Shown piece after piece: positions 55,028 to 63,413 of a stretch of DNA of 64,000 nucleotides (positions within the stretch are counted from its first letter, which is position 1; the number at the start of each line of letters is the position of its first letter). Source of the stretch: Agrobacterium pusense (GTDB taxonomy: Bacteria > Pseudomonadota > Alphaproteobacteria > Rhizobiales > Rhizobiaceae). The notes beneath the pieces were generated by a model that saw nothing but the letters and a program-made list of their open reading frames with translations, ran no database searches and was not told where the DNA came from. Both the position numbers and the translations under genes were made by a program. The stretch spans positions 310,001 to 374,000 of the forward strand of contig NZ_FNBB01000004.1 of NCBI RefSeq assembly GCF_900102105.1, in the 5' to 3' direction.

Positions 55028-55346
55028 AGCGAGCCCTCGGCATCCGCCGTCCAGAAATCATCCGACACAAGGCCTGCAACGCCATCTAAATCCGGACTGA
55101 GCCGCCGCGTCGTTCACGCTATGCCCGCCTTTGGGGTCATCCTCACACACTCCGGCTGCTTCCGCCGTTCCGGGGCTCTTCCTGTTCCCACAATACCGGG
55201 CGCGTCATCCGCCTCAGTGAGATCGCCATGTTCGCGGACAACAATGGTGACGGTTGCCTGATGCCCACGCGGCGCGACCGGAACTTTCGTTGGTGGCGAA
55301 GGTTGGGGCAGGACAATATTGCTTCACACCTCAAAGGGAGAATGAA
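55028..55346. other. Intergenic region
   Basis: These 319 bp follow the XRE gene and show no convincing gene or RNA. The only clear signal is the EcfG-type promoter at 55280. Confidence 0.4.
55280..55304 (+). promoter_or_regulatory. Candidate EcfG promoter of the DUF2934 gene
   Basis: GGAAC (55280-55284), 16-bp spacer, GGTT (55301-55304); start codon 42 bp downstream. Confidence 0.55.
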
Positions 55347-55535
55347 ATGGGCACCGATCGCGAGGAATGGATTTCGAAGCGCGCTTACGAACTGTGGGAG
55401 CAGGCCGGTCGTCCGGAAGGTCAGGACGAAGAGCAGTGGCATGCCGCAAGTGCCGAGTGGGAAAGTGAATTCGGTCCGGTCGACGCCCCGGTCCCGGACG
55501 GCGCAGCGGAGGAAAACCTGTCACCGCAAACGTAA
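55347..55535 (+). CDS. DUF2934 small protein
   Basis: A 62-residue acidic protein. EEWISKRAYELWEQAGRPEGQDEEQWHAASAEWE is the DUF2934 signature; the tail is Pro/Glu-rich. GGGAG lies six bases before the ATG; a longer frame would run through the promoter. Members are common in rhizobia near stress genes, without known function. Probably EcfG controlled. Confidence 0.82.
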   Translation: MGTDREEWISKRAYELWEQAGRPEGQDEEQWHAASAEWESEFGPVDAPVPDGAAEENLSPQT

Positions 55536-55724
55536 CAGAAGCTCGATTTCACCACAAAACTGCCAGACTGTTCAGGAGCGGCGCAACGTCCTGAACAGTC
55601 GCTCATCGCCGGGGCGATAATATCAGCGCCCGTCGGTCTTTGTCTGTCCGGCCGACATCGGAGAACTCACTCGCGAAACCGAATGGCCCATGCCTCTGGC
55701 TGCAAGATTGTCGCCATACGGGAG

Positions 55725-55749
55725 GGAACGTTCCTGACGCATCCGTGTT
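55725..55749 (+). promoter_or_regulatory. Candidate EcfG promoter of glgX
   Basis: GGAAC (55725-55729), 16-bp spacer, TGTT (55746-55749); 67 bp before the proposed start. Confidence 0.5.
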
Positions 55750-55816
55750 TCTCATGCGACGAAAGCACCGCGTCTCCACTCACCCGCAAGATCCCACCCG
55801 TTTTCCAGAGGCATCC

Positions 55817-57892
55817 ATGATCAGCAGAAACTCCCGTATTCTCGCCGGTGACCACCGTCAACTCGGCGCGACTGTGGACCGAGATGGCGTGAATTTCGCG
55901 CTGTTCAGCGCCCATGCGGAGCGGGTGGAACTCTGCCTGTTTTCAAGCGATGGGACCGCGGAGATCGAACGCCTCGAGCTTCCGGAATACACCAACGAGG
56001 TCTGGCACGGCTATGTACCGGGCCTGAAAGAAGGCGCACTTTACGGTTACCGCGTTTACGGGCCGTTCGAACCCGAAAGCGGGCACCGGTTCAACCCTAA
56101 CAAGCTTCTGCTCGATCCCTATGCGCGCGAAGTCGTGGGCGACATAGAGTGGGGGCAGCCGCAATTTGCTTACGTGACAGACAGTCCGGACAAGGACTTG
56201 TCCTTCGACGACACTGACAGCGCGCCGTTTGTGCCAAAGGCTCGCGTGGTTGCCAGGTCCGATGCGCCAAGGGGTCAACAGCGCCCCGACATCCCCTGGT
56301 CGAAGACAATATTTTATGAGACCCACGTCAAGGGTTTCACGCGGCTTCACCCCGCCATTCCGGAAGCTCTACGAGGCACATTTGAGGGCCTTGGGGAGAA
56401 AGAGATTGTCGACTACGTCAAGAGTCTGGGGGTCACCTCCATTGAGCTGCTTCCGGTACACTGGTTTCCGGACGACGCCCATTTGCTGGAAAAAGGTCTG
56501 AAAAACTATTGGGGATATAATACGCTTGCCTTCTTCGCTCCGGCGAACCGCTACATGGGTCCGCGGGGCATCCGGGGCTTTCGGGACATGGTTCGCGCTT
56601 TCCATGGCGCCGGGATCGAGGTCATCCTGGACGTCGTCTACAATCACACCGCCGAAGGCAATGAGATGGGACCAACCCTCTCTTTCAGAGGCATCGACAA
56701 CTTCTCCTATTACCGCACAATGCCGGACGAACCGCGCTACTACATCAACGACACCGGCACCGGAAACACGGTAAACACTTCCCACCCGCGCGTTTTGCAG
56801 ATGGTTACGGACTCGTTGCGCTACTGGGCGCAGGAGATGGAGATCGACGGGTTCCGATTTGATCTCGGCACGATCCTGGGACGCGAGCCGGAAGGGTTCG
56901 ACCAGCGCGGCGGTTTCTTCGATGCCGTCGGGCAGGATCCCGTGCTGTCACGTCTGAAGCTTGTTGGAGAACCGTGGGACATTGGGCCGGGCGGCTATCA
57001 AGTCGGCGGGTTTCCGCCAGGCTGGGCCGAGTGGAACGACAAGTACCGCGATACCGTGCGGGATTACTGGAGAAACAGGGATGGCACGACCAGAGATTTC
57101 GCCGCCCGTATCCTCGGCTCCGGCGATGTTTATGACTTGCGCGGCCGTCGTCCCTGGTCCGGCGTAAATTTCCTGACAGCGCATGACGGCTTCACGCTCA
57201 ACGATCTCGTTTCATATAACGACAAGCACAATGAGGCGAACGGGGAGGATAACAAGGACGGTCATGGCGACAACCGAAGCTTTAATTTTGGCGTGGAAGG
57301 GCCATCCGATGACGAGGGAGTGATTACTCTCCGCGACCGTCAGAAGCGAAATTTTCTTGCGACGCTTTTTCTTTCTCATGGAACACCGATGCTTCTGGCT
57401 GGCGACGAGTTTGGCCGCAGCCAGATGGGCAACAACAATGCCTACTGCCAGGATAACGAACTGAGCTGGGTGCATTGGGAGGATCTACCCGCAAGCGCCG
57501 CACAACTGCGCGATTTCGCCCGCAGATTGATTTCGCTGCGTCACGAACATTCGATTTTGAGGCGCGACGACTGGCGCGACGGAATGGTCATAACGTGGTA
57601 CAACCCGGCGGCCAGCGAGCAGACCCGGGAGCAATGGGATGATCCCGGCGCCACCACCATCGGGCTGCGTGTTCGCCGCGATCACGATGAGGAAGAAGGT
57701 TGGGATGATATCCTCATCCTGTTCAATCCCCATGACGGGTCCGTTCCATTCGCTCTTCCGGAGGTGAGCGGAGGATGGGTGGAAGTCCTCACGACAGTCG
57801 ATCCCGAAGCGACTGACCGAAAAATCGAAGCCGCCGAATATGTTCTGATCGACCGTAGCCTCGTGCTATTGCGTGCGGGAAAACAACCTTAA
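55817..57892 (+). CDS. glgX: Glycogen debranching enzyme
   Basis: A 691-residue GH13 isoamylase-type enzyme with an N-terminal carbohydrate-binding domain (GVNFALFSAHAERVELCLF), catalytic nucleophile in DGFRFDLGT, acid/base Glu in LVGEPWDIG and the third Asp in FLTAHDGFTLND. It hydrolyses alpha-1,6 branches of phosphorylase-trimmed glycogen. It stands alone without other glg genes; the EcfG-type promoter suggests a stress function, perhaps trehalose or carbon mobilisation. AGAGG precedes the chosen ATG; an earlier start would run through the promoter. Confidence 0.92.
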   Translation: MISRNSRILAGDHRQLGATVDRDGVNFALFSAHAERVELCLFSSDGTAEIERLELPEYTNEVWHGYVPGLKEGALYGYRVYGPFEPESGHRFNPNKLLLDPYAREVVGDIEWGQPQFAYVTDSPDKDLSFDDTDSAPFVPKARVVARSDAPRGQQRPDIPWSKTIFYETHVKGFTRLHPAIPEALRGTFEGLGEKEIVDYVKSLGVTSIELLPVHWFPDDAHLLEKGLKNYWGYNTLAFFAPANRYMGPRGIRGFRDMVRAFHGAGIEVILDVVYNHTAEGNEMGPTLSFRGIDNFSYYRTMPDEPRYYINDTGTGNTVNTSHPRVLQMVTDSLRYWAQEMEIDGFRFDLGTILGREPEGFDQRGGFFDAVGQDPVLSRLKLVGEPWDIGPGGYQVGGFPPGWAEWNDKYRDTVRDYWRNRDGTTRDFAARILGSGDVYDLRGRRPWSGVNFLTAHDGFTLNDLVSYNDKHNEANGEDNKDGHGDNRSFNFGVEGPSDDEGVITLRDRQKRNFLATLFLSHGTPMLLAGDEFGRSQMGNNNAYCQDNELSWVHWEDLPASAAQLRDFARRLISLRHEHSILRRDDWRDGMVITWYNPAASEQTREQWDDPGATTIGLRVRRDHDEEEGWDDILILFNPHDGSVPFALPEVSGGWVEVLTTVDPEATDRKIEAAEYVLIDRSLVLLRAGKQP

Positions 57893-57912
57893 AGCGGAAT
57901 AAGAGCGCTTCG

Positions 57913-57947
57913 CAGGATATTATCCTGTTCGGGGCCGGCGCCGGCCC
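57913..57947. terminator. Hairpins between convergent glgX and amidohydrolase genes
   Basis: CAGGATA-T-TATCCTG (57913-57927) and the perfect 16-bp palindrome GGGCCGGCGCCGGCCC (57932-57947). No clear T-run; likely transcription-ending structure. Confidence 0.4.
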
Positions 57948-58002
57948 ACCGGGACCGCAGGTCGGAGGAGAACCAGAACGACGCAGCGGTGCTCCAAAAA
58001 TG

Positions 58003-59241
58003 TCAAGGCCGGAACACCGTAGCGGCTGGCCTGACAAAACTCTTGCGCCCCCGCTTGAAACCCATGACGGGCTCGCCCAACCCGCCGAAGACCTCGGTCT
58101 CGTCTTCGCCTTCCATTACGAGGATGTCGGCCATCGCGCCGACAACCAGCCCGTAACCGTCGATCCGCATCAGCCGGGCTGCATCCTCCGAGACGAGATC
58201 CAGGCAGGCCGCGAAATCCTCCGGCCCGAGATGCATCACATTGGCGTAGAGATTGGCCATGCGCAGAAGTGAACAGTCGCCAAAGGGCGTGAACGGGTTG
58301 AGTATGTTGTTGCTGGCGATCGATGCCGTGACGCCCCGATCCTTGAGGATATGCACGGGTGCTATGCCTCGCACGGCGCGAAAACCGGCTTCCCGACCGT
58401 TCAGATAGAGATCGGTCGAAGGCAGCGCCGTTACCGCGACGCCCGCTTGGAACAACCGCGCGACCCGACGTTCAAATATTGCTTCGTTCATGGTTGCAAG
58501 CTTGGTCACGTGGCCGACAGCCACCCGCCCGCCCCAACCGGCTTTTTCCGTCCGGTCGCAAATCTCCTCAAGATGCCCCCAGCTTGGATCGAGGTCAAAG
58601 TCCAGATGGAAATCCAGGTCCACGTCATGTCGCGCGGCCAAGGCGAAAAGCCGTTCCATCTGGCCGGACGGATCGCTGTCTGTATAGGGGCAGCCGCCGA
58701 GAAGGTCCGCACCTTCGACAAGCGCCTGTTCGAGCAATTCCTCCGTGCCCGGATCATTGGTCAGCCCTTCCTGCGGAAACACGCAGATGGAAAGATCGAG
58801 TGCAAAAGCATAATCCTGTCTCAACCGCTTCATCGCCTCGAAACTGCGCAAGCCCACCCGCGGATCAACCTCCACATGGGTGCGCATGTGCATCGTACCC
58901 TTGCCAATTGCCATCTCTATCGTCCGGGCTCCGCGGGCATAGACGTCCTCGACCGTATAGTCCCGCTTCAGACGGGCAACCGCGGCAATCGCGCCCTTCA
59001 GCCCGCCTCCTGCATCGCTGCAACGGCACAAGAGGCACGACTTGTCGAGATGAACATGGGTATCGACGAAACCCGGCAGCACCAGCCTCCCACCGACTGC
59101 CTCATCCTTCCGGCCTGCTCCCGTCGCGATCTGACCAATAGCGGCAATGCGGCCATTGGTGACGCCTATATCCTGCAGCGCGGCGCATCCGTTCACGCGT
59201 GCATCGCGCAGCACAAGATCGAAGGATTCTTGAAATGACAT
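58003..59241 (-). CDS. Amidohydrolase, cytosine-deaminase-like with altered active site
   Basis: A 412-residue TIM-barrel amidohydrolase. Metal ligands His62 and His64 (DTHVHLDK), His212 (DFHLDFD) and His244 (GHVTKL) match CodA. Two catalytic positions differ: CodA Glu217 corresponds to Phe214, and the metal/catalytic Asp313 to Asn311 (ASNNILNPFTPFGD). Cytosine deamination is therefore unlikely; the group probably hydrolyses another amide or N-heterocycle. Start at 59241 (MSFQESFDLV). Divergent from the SnoaL-like gene and near an importer. Confidence 0.82.
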   Translation of the reverse strand: MSFQESFDLVLRDARVNGCAALQDIGVTNGRIAAIGQIATGAGRKDEAVGGRLVLPGFVDTHVHLDKSCLLCRCSDAGGGLKGAIAAVARLKRDYTVEDVYARGARTIEMAIGKGTMHMRTHVEVDPRVGLRSFEAMKRLRQDYAFALDLSICVFPQEGLTNDPGTEELLEQALVEGADLLGGCPYTDSDPSGQMERLFALAARHDVDLDFHLDFDLDPSWGHLEEICDRTEKAGWGGRVAVGHVTKLATMNEAIFERRVARLFQAGVAVTALPSTDLYLNGREAGFRAVRGIAPVHILKDRGVTASIASNNILNPFTPFGDCSLLRMANLYANVMHLGPEDFAACLDLVSEDAARLMRIDGYGLVVGAMADILVMEGEDETEVFGGLGEPVMGFKRGRKSFVRPAATVFRP

Positions 59242-59322
59242 ATTGCAACTCGATGGGTAGTTTGCGTAACAATAACTGTATGCACTTTTGAAGAAACATT
59301 CGCAACAGATTTGGAGATTCCC

Positions 59323-59721
59323 ATGAACGAGGCAACAGAACGCGATCTGCAATCGGTGAAGGACTATCTCGCTGCCTCAATGGCGCGCGATCCTGCTGGC
59401 GCCGCGACCTATGTCGCCCCGGGCTTCATCTGCCGCTTTACCGGCAATCGGCTTTTTGACACACCGAGCGGCCCAACCGACTTCAACACGGCTCGCTATA
59501 AATGGGTGAAGAAGCGTATCGAGCGTTACGACGTCGTGCCTGGCGAAACGGAAACCATCATCTATAGCCTCGGCTATCTCTACGGCGAATGGCCGGACGG
59601 CACCCCTTTCGACAACAACCGATATATCGACCGATTCACCGTGCGTGACGGCCTGATCCTGGATACAGACGTCTGGAACGACAGCGCCGAATGGATACTC
59701 GACCCATCCGTCGCCCGCTAA
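59323..59721 (+). CDS. SnoaL-like (NTF2-fold) small protein
   Basis: A 132-residue alpha+beta protein, (ERDLQSVKDYLAASMARDPAGAATYVAPGFICRFTGNRLF, YIDRFTVRDGLILDTDVWNDSAEW) of the SnoaL/ketosteroid-isomerase type. GGAGATTCCC precedes the ATG. It may isomerise, dehydrate or hydrolyse an intermediate of the adjacent pathway. Faces the amidohydrolase from an 81-bp divergent promoter. Confidence 0.75.
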   Translation: MNEATERDLQSVKDYLAASMARDPAGAATYVAPGFICRFTGNRLFDTPSGPTDFNTARYKWVKKRIERYDVVPGETETIIYSLGYLYGEWPDGTPFDNNRYIDRFTVRDGLILDTDVWNDSAEWILDPSVAR

Positions 59722-59744
59722 ACGTCAGAGGAGCCCGGCTCCTT

Positions 59745-60449
59745 TCAGTCTGCATAAGGCGCCAGGATATCCATCAGGTCGCGTGGCTTGGCGCCTGAGC
59801 TTTGCAACAGCGCCCGCGAGGCAACCGCCTCGAGATGCTCGACCATCATCGCCTCAGCCTTCTCCGCCGGCCCGGTGCGGATCACCTCGATCAGGTCAAG
59901 ATGCTCGCTGACCGCGCAGTCGGAGGAGTGTGGCCGCCCGAAGGCAGCAAGCGACAGGCCTGCACGATAACAGATTTCCGTGACATATCGGATCAGGATA
60001 GGCTTGCCGGTCATCTCTGCCAGAAGCACGTGGAAGTCTGTGGCGAGGCGGATCGAAGCGCCTTCAGGCCCGTGCCGGGCCTCATGCTCGGCCTCAACGA
60101 TTGCCCTCAGCTGCTTGGCCTGCGCGTCCGTCAACTTGCCCGCGAGACGTCTCACCACCTGCTTTTCCAGATCAAGGCGGATGTCAAAAATATCCCGTGC
60201 ATCCTCGAAGGATGGCGTAGCGACCACGGCGATACGGTTTCGCCGAAGGTCGATGAGACCTTCGGCCGCAAGCTGGCCGAGCGCGTGACGGGCAATAGTG
60301 CGACTGACACCGAACCGCTCACCGAGCGCATCCTCCGGCAGCCGGTCACCCGGCTGCAGCGCCCGCTCGATGATGGCACGGCGCAGAGCCGTACAAATCG
60401 CTGCGACGCGATCCCCTTCACCTCTTACCGAACGTTTACTGCCGGTCAT
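59745..60449 (-). CDS. GntR-family regulator with FCD domain
   Basis: A 234-residue FadR-type regulator: winged helix (LPEDALGERFGVSRTIARHALGQLAAEGLIDLRRNRIAVVA) and all-helical FCD effector domain with metal-binding residues (DIRLDLEKQ, DFHVLLAEMTG, EHLDLIEVIRTG, EHLEAV). Divergent from the transporter operon, whose promoter region has several GCATACA/TGTATG elements, and likely its repressor. Confidence 0.88.
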   Translation of the reverse strand: MTGSKRSVRGEGDRVAAICTALRRAIIERALQPGDRLPEDALGERFGVSRTIARHALGQLAAEGLIDLRRNRIAVVATPSFEDARDIFDIRLDLEKQVVRRLAGKLTDAQAKQLRAIVEAEHEARHGPEGASIRLATDFHVLLAEMTGKPILIRYVTEICYRAGLSLAAFGRPHSSDCAVSEHLDLIEVIRTGPAEKAEAMMVEHLEAVASRALLQSSGAKPRDLMDILAPYAD

Positions 60450-60554
60450 TGCCAACCCTCTTCTACGGCCAATCGATAAGCGAGGCGACGGGGAAAATCA
60501 ACTCGGCGCGCTGCCGCATTTAAATGCAAGGCAAATCAAAAATGCCCAAAACAC

Positions 60555-60652
60555 ATGCATACAATTAGTGCATTCATTTTACACGTCGGAGATATCGCAT
60601 GCAGAACAAGACAATTGAACATGCATGTATGTTGGCACGTTGATTGCATACA
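60555..60652. promoter_or_regulatory. Candidate operators in the regulator-transporter promoter region
   Basis: ATGCA-N9-TGCAT at 60555-60573 (containing GCATACA), TGTATG at 60626-60631 and GCATACA at 60646-60652 form repeated half-sites. Spacing and form suit a GntR/FCD dimer; assignment is inference. Confidence 0.45.
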
Positions 60653-60681
60653 GTTATCGAAACGCTTTTCACGGTGACCTA

Positions 60682-61521
60682 ATGCTGACTGTGCCTAAAC
60701 TGACGACATCCGCCGCTCCCGCCGTGGAGCTCTCGCAAGCCGCGGTTTCCTTCGGCCGCAAGGAACAGGCAGTCGTTGCGCTGCAAGAGACGAATCTGCG
60801 CATTGCCGACGGGGAATTTGTGGCACTCGTCGGCCCCTCCGGCTGCGGCAAGTCAACGATCATGCGGCTTACCGCCGGCCTGCTGCAGCCGACCAGGGGC
60901 GCGGTCATCGTTGGCGGGCGAGAAGTTGGCGCCAAGGCGCTGCGCATCGGCATGGCCTTCCAGAACCCGACCATGCTTCCCTGGCTGACGATAGAGCGCA
61001 ACGTGATGTTGCCACTCAAGATCGTGAAGCCGTTCCGTGCCGAATACCGAGCGAAGAAAAACGGTGAATTCCGCGACCGGGTCCGCGCCTTGCTTGCAGA
61101 TGTCGGCCTGGACAAGTTCGCCAGCCATTACCCATGGCAGCTCTCCGGTGGAATGCTCCAGCGCGCCAATCTCTGCCGAGCGCTCGTTCACGAACCCAGC
61201 CTGCTTCTGCTCGACGAACCCTTTGGCGCGCTCGATCAATTTACCCGCGAAGAACTATGGGGCACGATGCAGTCGCTCTGGATGAAGCGCAAGCCGACCG
61301 TCCTGCTCATCACCCATGACCTGAAGGAAGCAGGTTTCCTGGCATCCCGCATCTGCGTCATGAGTGCGCGGCCCGGTCGCATTATCGATGATAGCCCCGT
61401 CGATTTCCGCCGCCCCCGCACAATCGAAATGACCTTCGAGCACGATTTCGTCGCGCTCAACCAGCGCCTGCGCGAACTCATCATCGATGCCCGGTCTGAC
61501 ACCGCTATCCAGGGAGCCTGA
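60682..61521 (+). CDS. SsuB/ThiZ-type ABC transporter ATPase
   Basis: A 279-residue ATPase: Walker A GPSGCGKST, QNPTMLPWLTIERNV, signature LSGGMLQRANLCRAL, LLLLDEPFGALD, ITHDLKEAGFLA. The taurine/sulphonate/pyrimidine (NitT/TauT) family. Start at 60682 avoids the operators; an earlier ATG at 60625 would overlap them. Confidence 0.9.
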   Translation: MLTVPKLTTSAAPAVELSQAAVSFGRKEQAVVALQETNLRIADGEFVALVGPSGCGKSTIMRLTAGLLQPTRGAVIVGGREVGAKALRIGMAFQNPTMLPWLTIERNVMLPLKIVKPFRAEYRAKKNGEFRDRVRALLADVGLDKFASHYPWQLSGGMLQRANLCRALVHEPSLLLLDEPFGALDQFTREELWGTMQSLWMKRKPTVLLITHDLKEAGFLASRICVMSARPGRIIDDSPVDFRRPRTIEMTFEHDFVALNQRLRELIIDARSDTAIQGA

Positions 61522-61524
61522 CCC

Positions 61525-62298
61525 ATGACCTACGAATTGCGCCGCCGCTTCTGGGCCGCCGCTCTCATCCTCGCGTTCTTCGTCCTTTGGGAAATCCTCT
61601 GTATCGCCTTGCAGGTGTCCGATCTCGTCGTGCCTCGTCCAAGCCAGGTCTTCCAGACGCTTGTCGAGCGCTTTCCGATCCTCGTGCCACATATAATCCA
61701 GACACTCTGGACGACGATGGTTGGCTTTGTCCTCGGAGTGGCGGTCGGCGTTGCCATTGGGGCTGCAATCGGCGTGTCGCGCGTGGCTTACGACACGGCT
61801 TACCCTTTGTTGATCGGTTTTTCGTCGATCCCCAAGGTAGCGGTCGTGCCGATCTTCGTTCTTTGGTTCGGCTCCGGCTCCGTGCCGGCAATTCTCACTG
61901 CGCTCGCCATGTGCTTCTTCCCGATCGTCGTCAACATCGCTACCGGCCTTGCAACGACCGAGCCGGAGCTGGAGGACGTGCTTAAATCGCTGGGCGCAAG
62001 CAAGCTCGACATCCTCTGGAATGTCGGACTGCCGCGCACGATGCCCTTCTTTTTCGCCTCGCTGAAGATCGCCGTCACCTTCGCCTTCGTCGGCTCTGTC
62101 CTGTCGGAAACCGTGGCCTCCAACCGCGGGATCGGCAATGTCATGATGTCGGCCTCGTCCAATTTCGATGTGCCGCTGGTCTTTGCCGGCCTTTTCATCC
62201 TCGCCCTTCTGGGTGTGCTTCTCTACGTCGCCTTCTCCCTTATCGAGGCACGCGTCACGGGCTGGGCCGCCCGAGGCCAGAATTTCACTGCCGCCTGA
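61525..62298 (+). CDS. SsuC/ThiX-type ABC transporter permease
   Basis: A 257-residue six-segment permease with loop EPELEDVLKSLGASKLDILWNVGLPRTMPFFFASLK. GGGAGCC precedes the ATG, 3 bp after the ATPase stop. Dimeric channel of the same importer. Confidence 0.9.
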   Translation: MTYELRRRFWAAALILAFFVLWEILCIALQVSDLVVPRPSQVFQTLVERFPILVPHIIQTLWTTMVGFVLGVAVGVAIGAAIGVSRVAYDTAYPLLIGFSSIPKVAVVPIFVLWFGSGSVPAILTALAMCFFPIVVNIATGLATTEPELEDVLKSLGASKLDILWNVGLPRTMPFFFASLKIAVTFAFVGSVLSETVASNRGIGNVMMSASSNFDVPLVFAGLFILALLGVLLYVAFSLIEARVTGWAARGQNFTAA

Positions 62299-62327
62299 AC
62301 ATCTACTCAAAACAAATGGAGCCAGAC

Positions 62328-63350
62328 ATGCTGAAGAAACTGATCTCGACTCTTGCACTTAGCCTTTGCCTCGGCGGTGTCGCCCGGGCTGACACGGATA
62401 TCAAGTTCACCCTGGGCTGGAAGACGCAAGGCTCGGACGCCCCCTTCCTGCTCGCCTTGCAGAAGGGCTACTTCAAGGACGAGGGCCTCAATGTCACCAT
62501 CGATCAGGGCGAGGGTTCGGCGGCAACGGTCACGCGTATCATGTCGGGCGTCTACGATGCCGGCTTCGGCGATATCAACGCCATCATCCAGAATGCCGCC
62601 ACACGGCCGAACGACGTGCCCGTCATGGTCTACCAGCTTTGGAGCAAGCCGCCCTTCGCCATCGTCAGCAAGAAGGAAACCAACATCACCAAGCCGGCCG
62701 ATCTGGAAGGCAAGAAGCTGGGCGGTGCGCAGGGCACACCTACAACCCGCCTCGTCAACGTGCTGGGTACGATCAACAAGGTTGACATGACCAAGGTCGC
62801 GATCGAGAACATGGGTCCCAACCTGCAGGAGCCGATGCTCATCAAGGGCGATATCGACGGCGCCCTCGTGTTCAACATCACCAGCTGGTTCAACCTCATC
62901 AATAATCGCCAGGACCCGGCAAAGGACTACAACTGGCTGTCCTTCGGCGATTATGGCCTTGATCTCTACGCCAACGGCATGATGGTGTCGCAGAAACTCG
63001 TCAAGGAAAACCCGAAAGCGGTGGAAGGACTGGTACGCGCGGTGAACAAGGCCACCAGGGAAATCGCCGAAAATTCCAGGGCAGGCATAGAGGCCGTGTT
63101 GGCCTACGACAATCTTGCCAAGGAAGAACTCGAACTTGCGCGCATGAAATTCTCCTACGAGAACCTGATCATCTCGCCGGAAGTCGAAAGGCTCGGCCTC
63201 GGCGACGTTGATGACGCTCGTCTTGCGCGTTCGATCGATATCGTGGCCGAAGGCTATCAGCTGCCTTCCAAGCCAAAGCCCGAACAGGTATTCACCCGCC
63301 AGTTCCTGCCGTCCTTGGACGACCGCAAGCTCGCCTACAAGATCGACTGA
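62328..63350 (+). CDS. NMT1/THI5-like periplasmic binding protein
   Basis: A 340-residue binding protein with signal peptide MLKKLISTLALSLCLGGVARA and mature start DTDIKFTLGWKTQGSDAPFLLALQKGYFKDEGLNVTIDQGEGS, the SsuA/ThiY pattern for pyrimidines, riboflavin, sulphonates or aromatics. GGAG lies upstream. With the amidohydrolase and gamma-glutamyltransferase it points to an N-containing heterocycle or gamma-glutamyl compound, not proven. Confidence 0.88.
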   Translation: MLKKLISTLALSLCLGGVARADTDIKFTLGWKTQGSDAPFLLALQKGYFKDEGLNVTIDQGEGSAATVTRIMSGVYDAGFGDINAIIQNAATRPNDVPVMVYQLWSKPPFAIVSKKETNITKPADLEGKKLGGAQGTPTTRLVNVLGTINKVDMTKVAIENMGPNLQEPMLIKGDIDGALVFNITSWFNLINNRQDPAKDYNWLSFGDYGLDLYANGMMVSQKLVKENPKAVEGLVRAVNKATREIAENSRAGIEAVLAYDNLAKEELELARMKFSYENLIISPEVERLGLGDVDDARLARSIDIVAEGYQLPSKPKPEQVFTRQFLPSLDDRKLAYKID

Positions 63351-63370
63351 GCGGGCCACGATGTGCATCC

Positions 63371-63392
63371 CTGGCCGGAAGTTTCCGGCCAG
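63371..63392 (+). other. Stem-loop after the binding-protein gene
   Basis: CTGGCCGGAA-GT-TTCCGGCCAG is a perfect 10-bp inverted repeat between the binding-protein stop and the gamma-glutamyltransferase start. Confidence 0.5.
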
Positions 63393-63413
63393 TCCGTCAA
63401 GAGAGGAAATATC

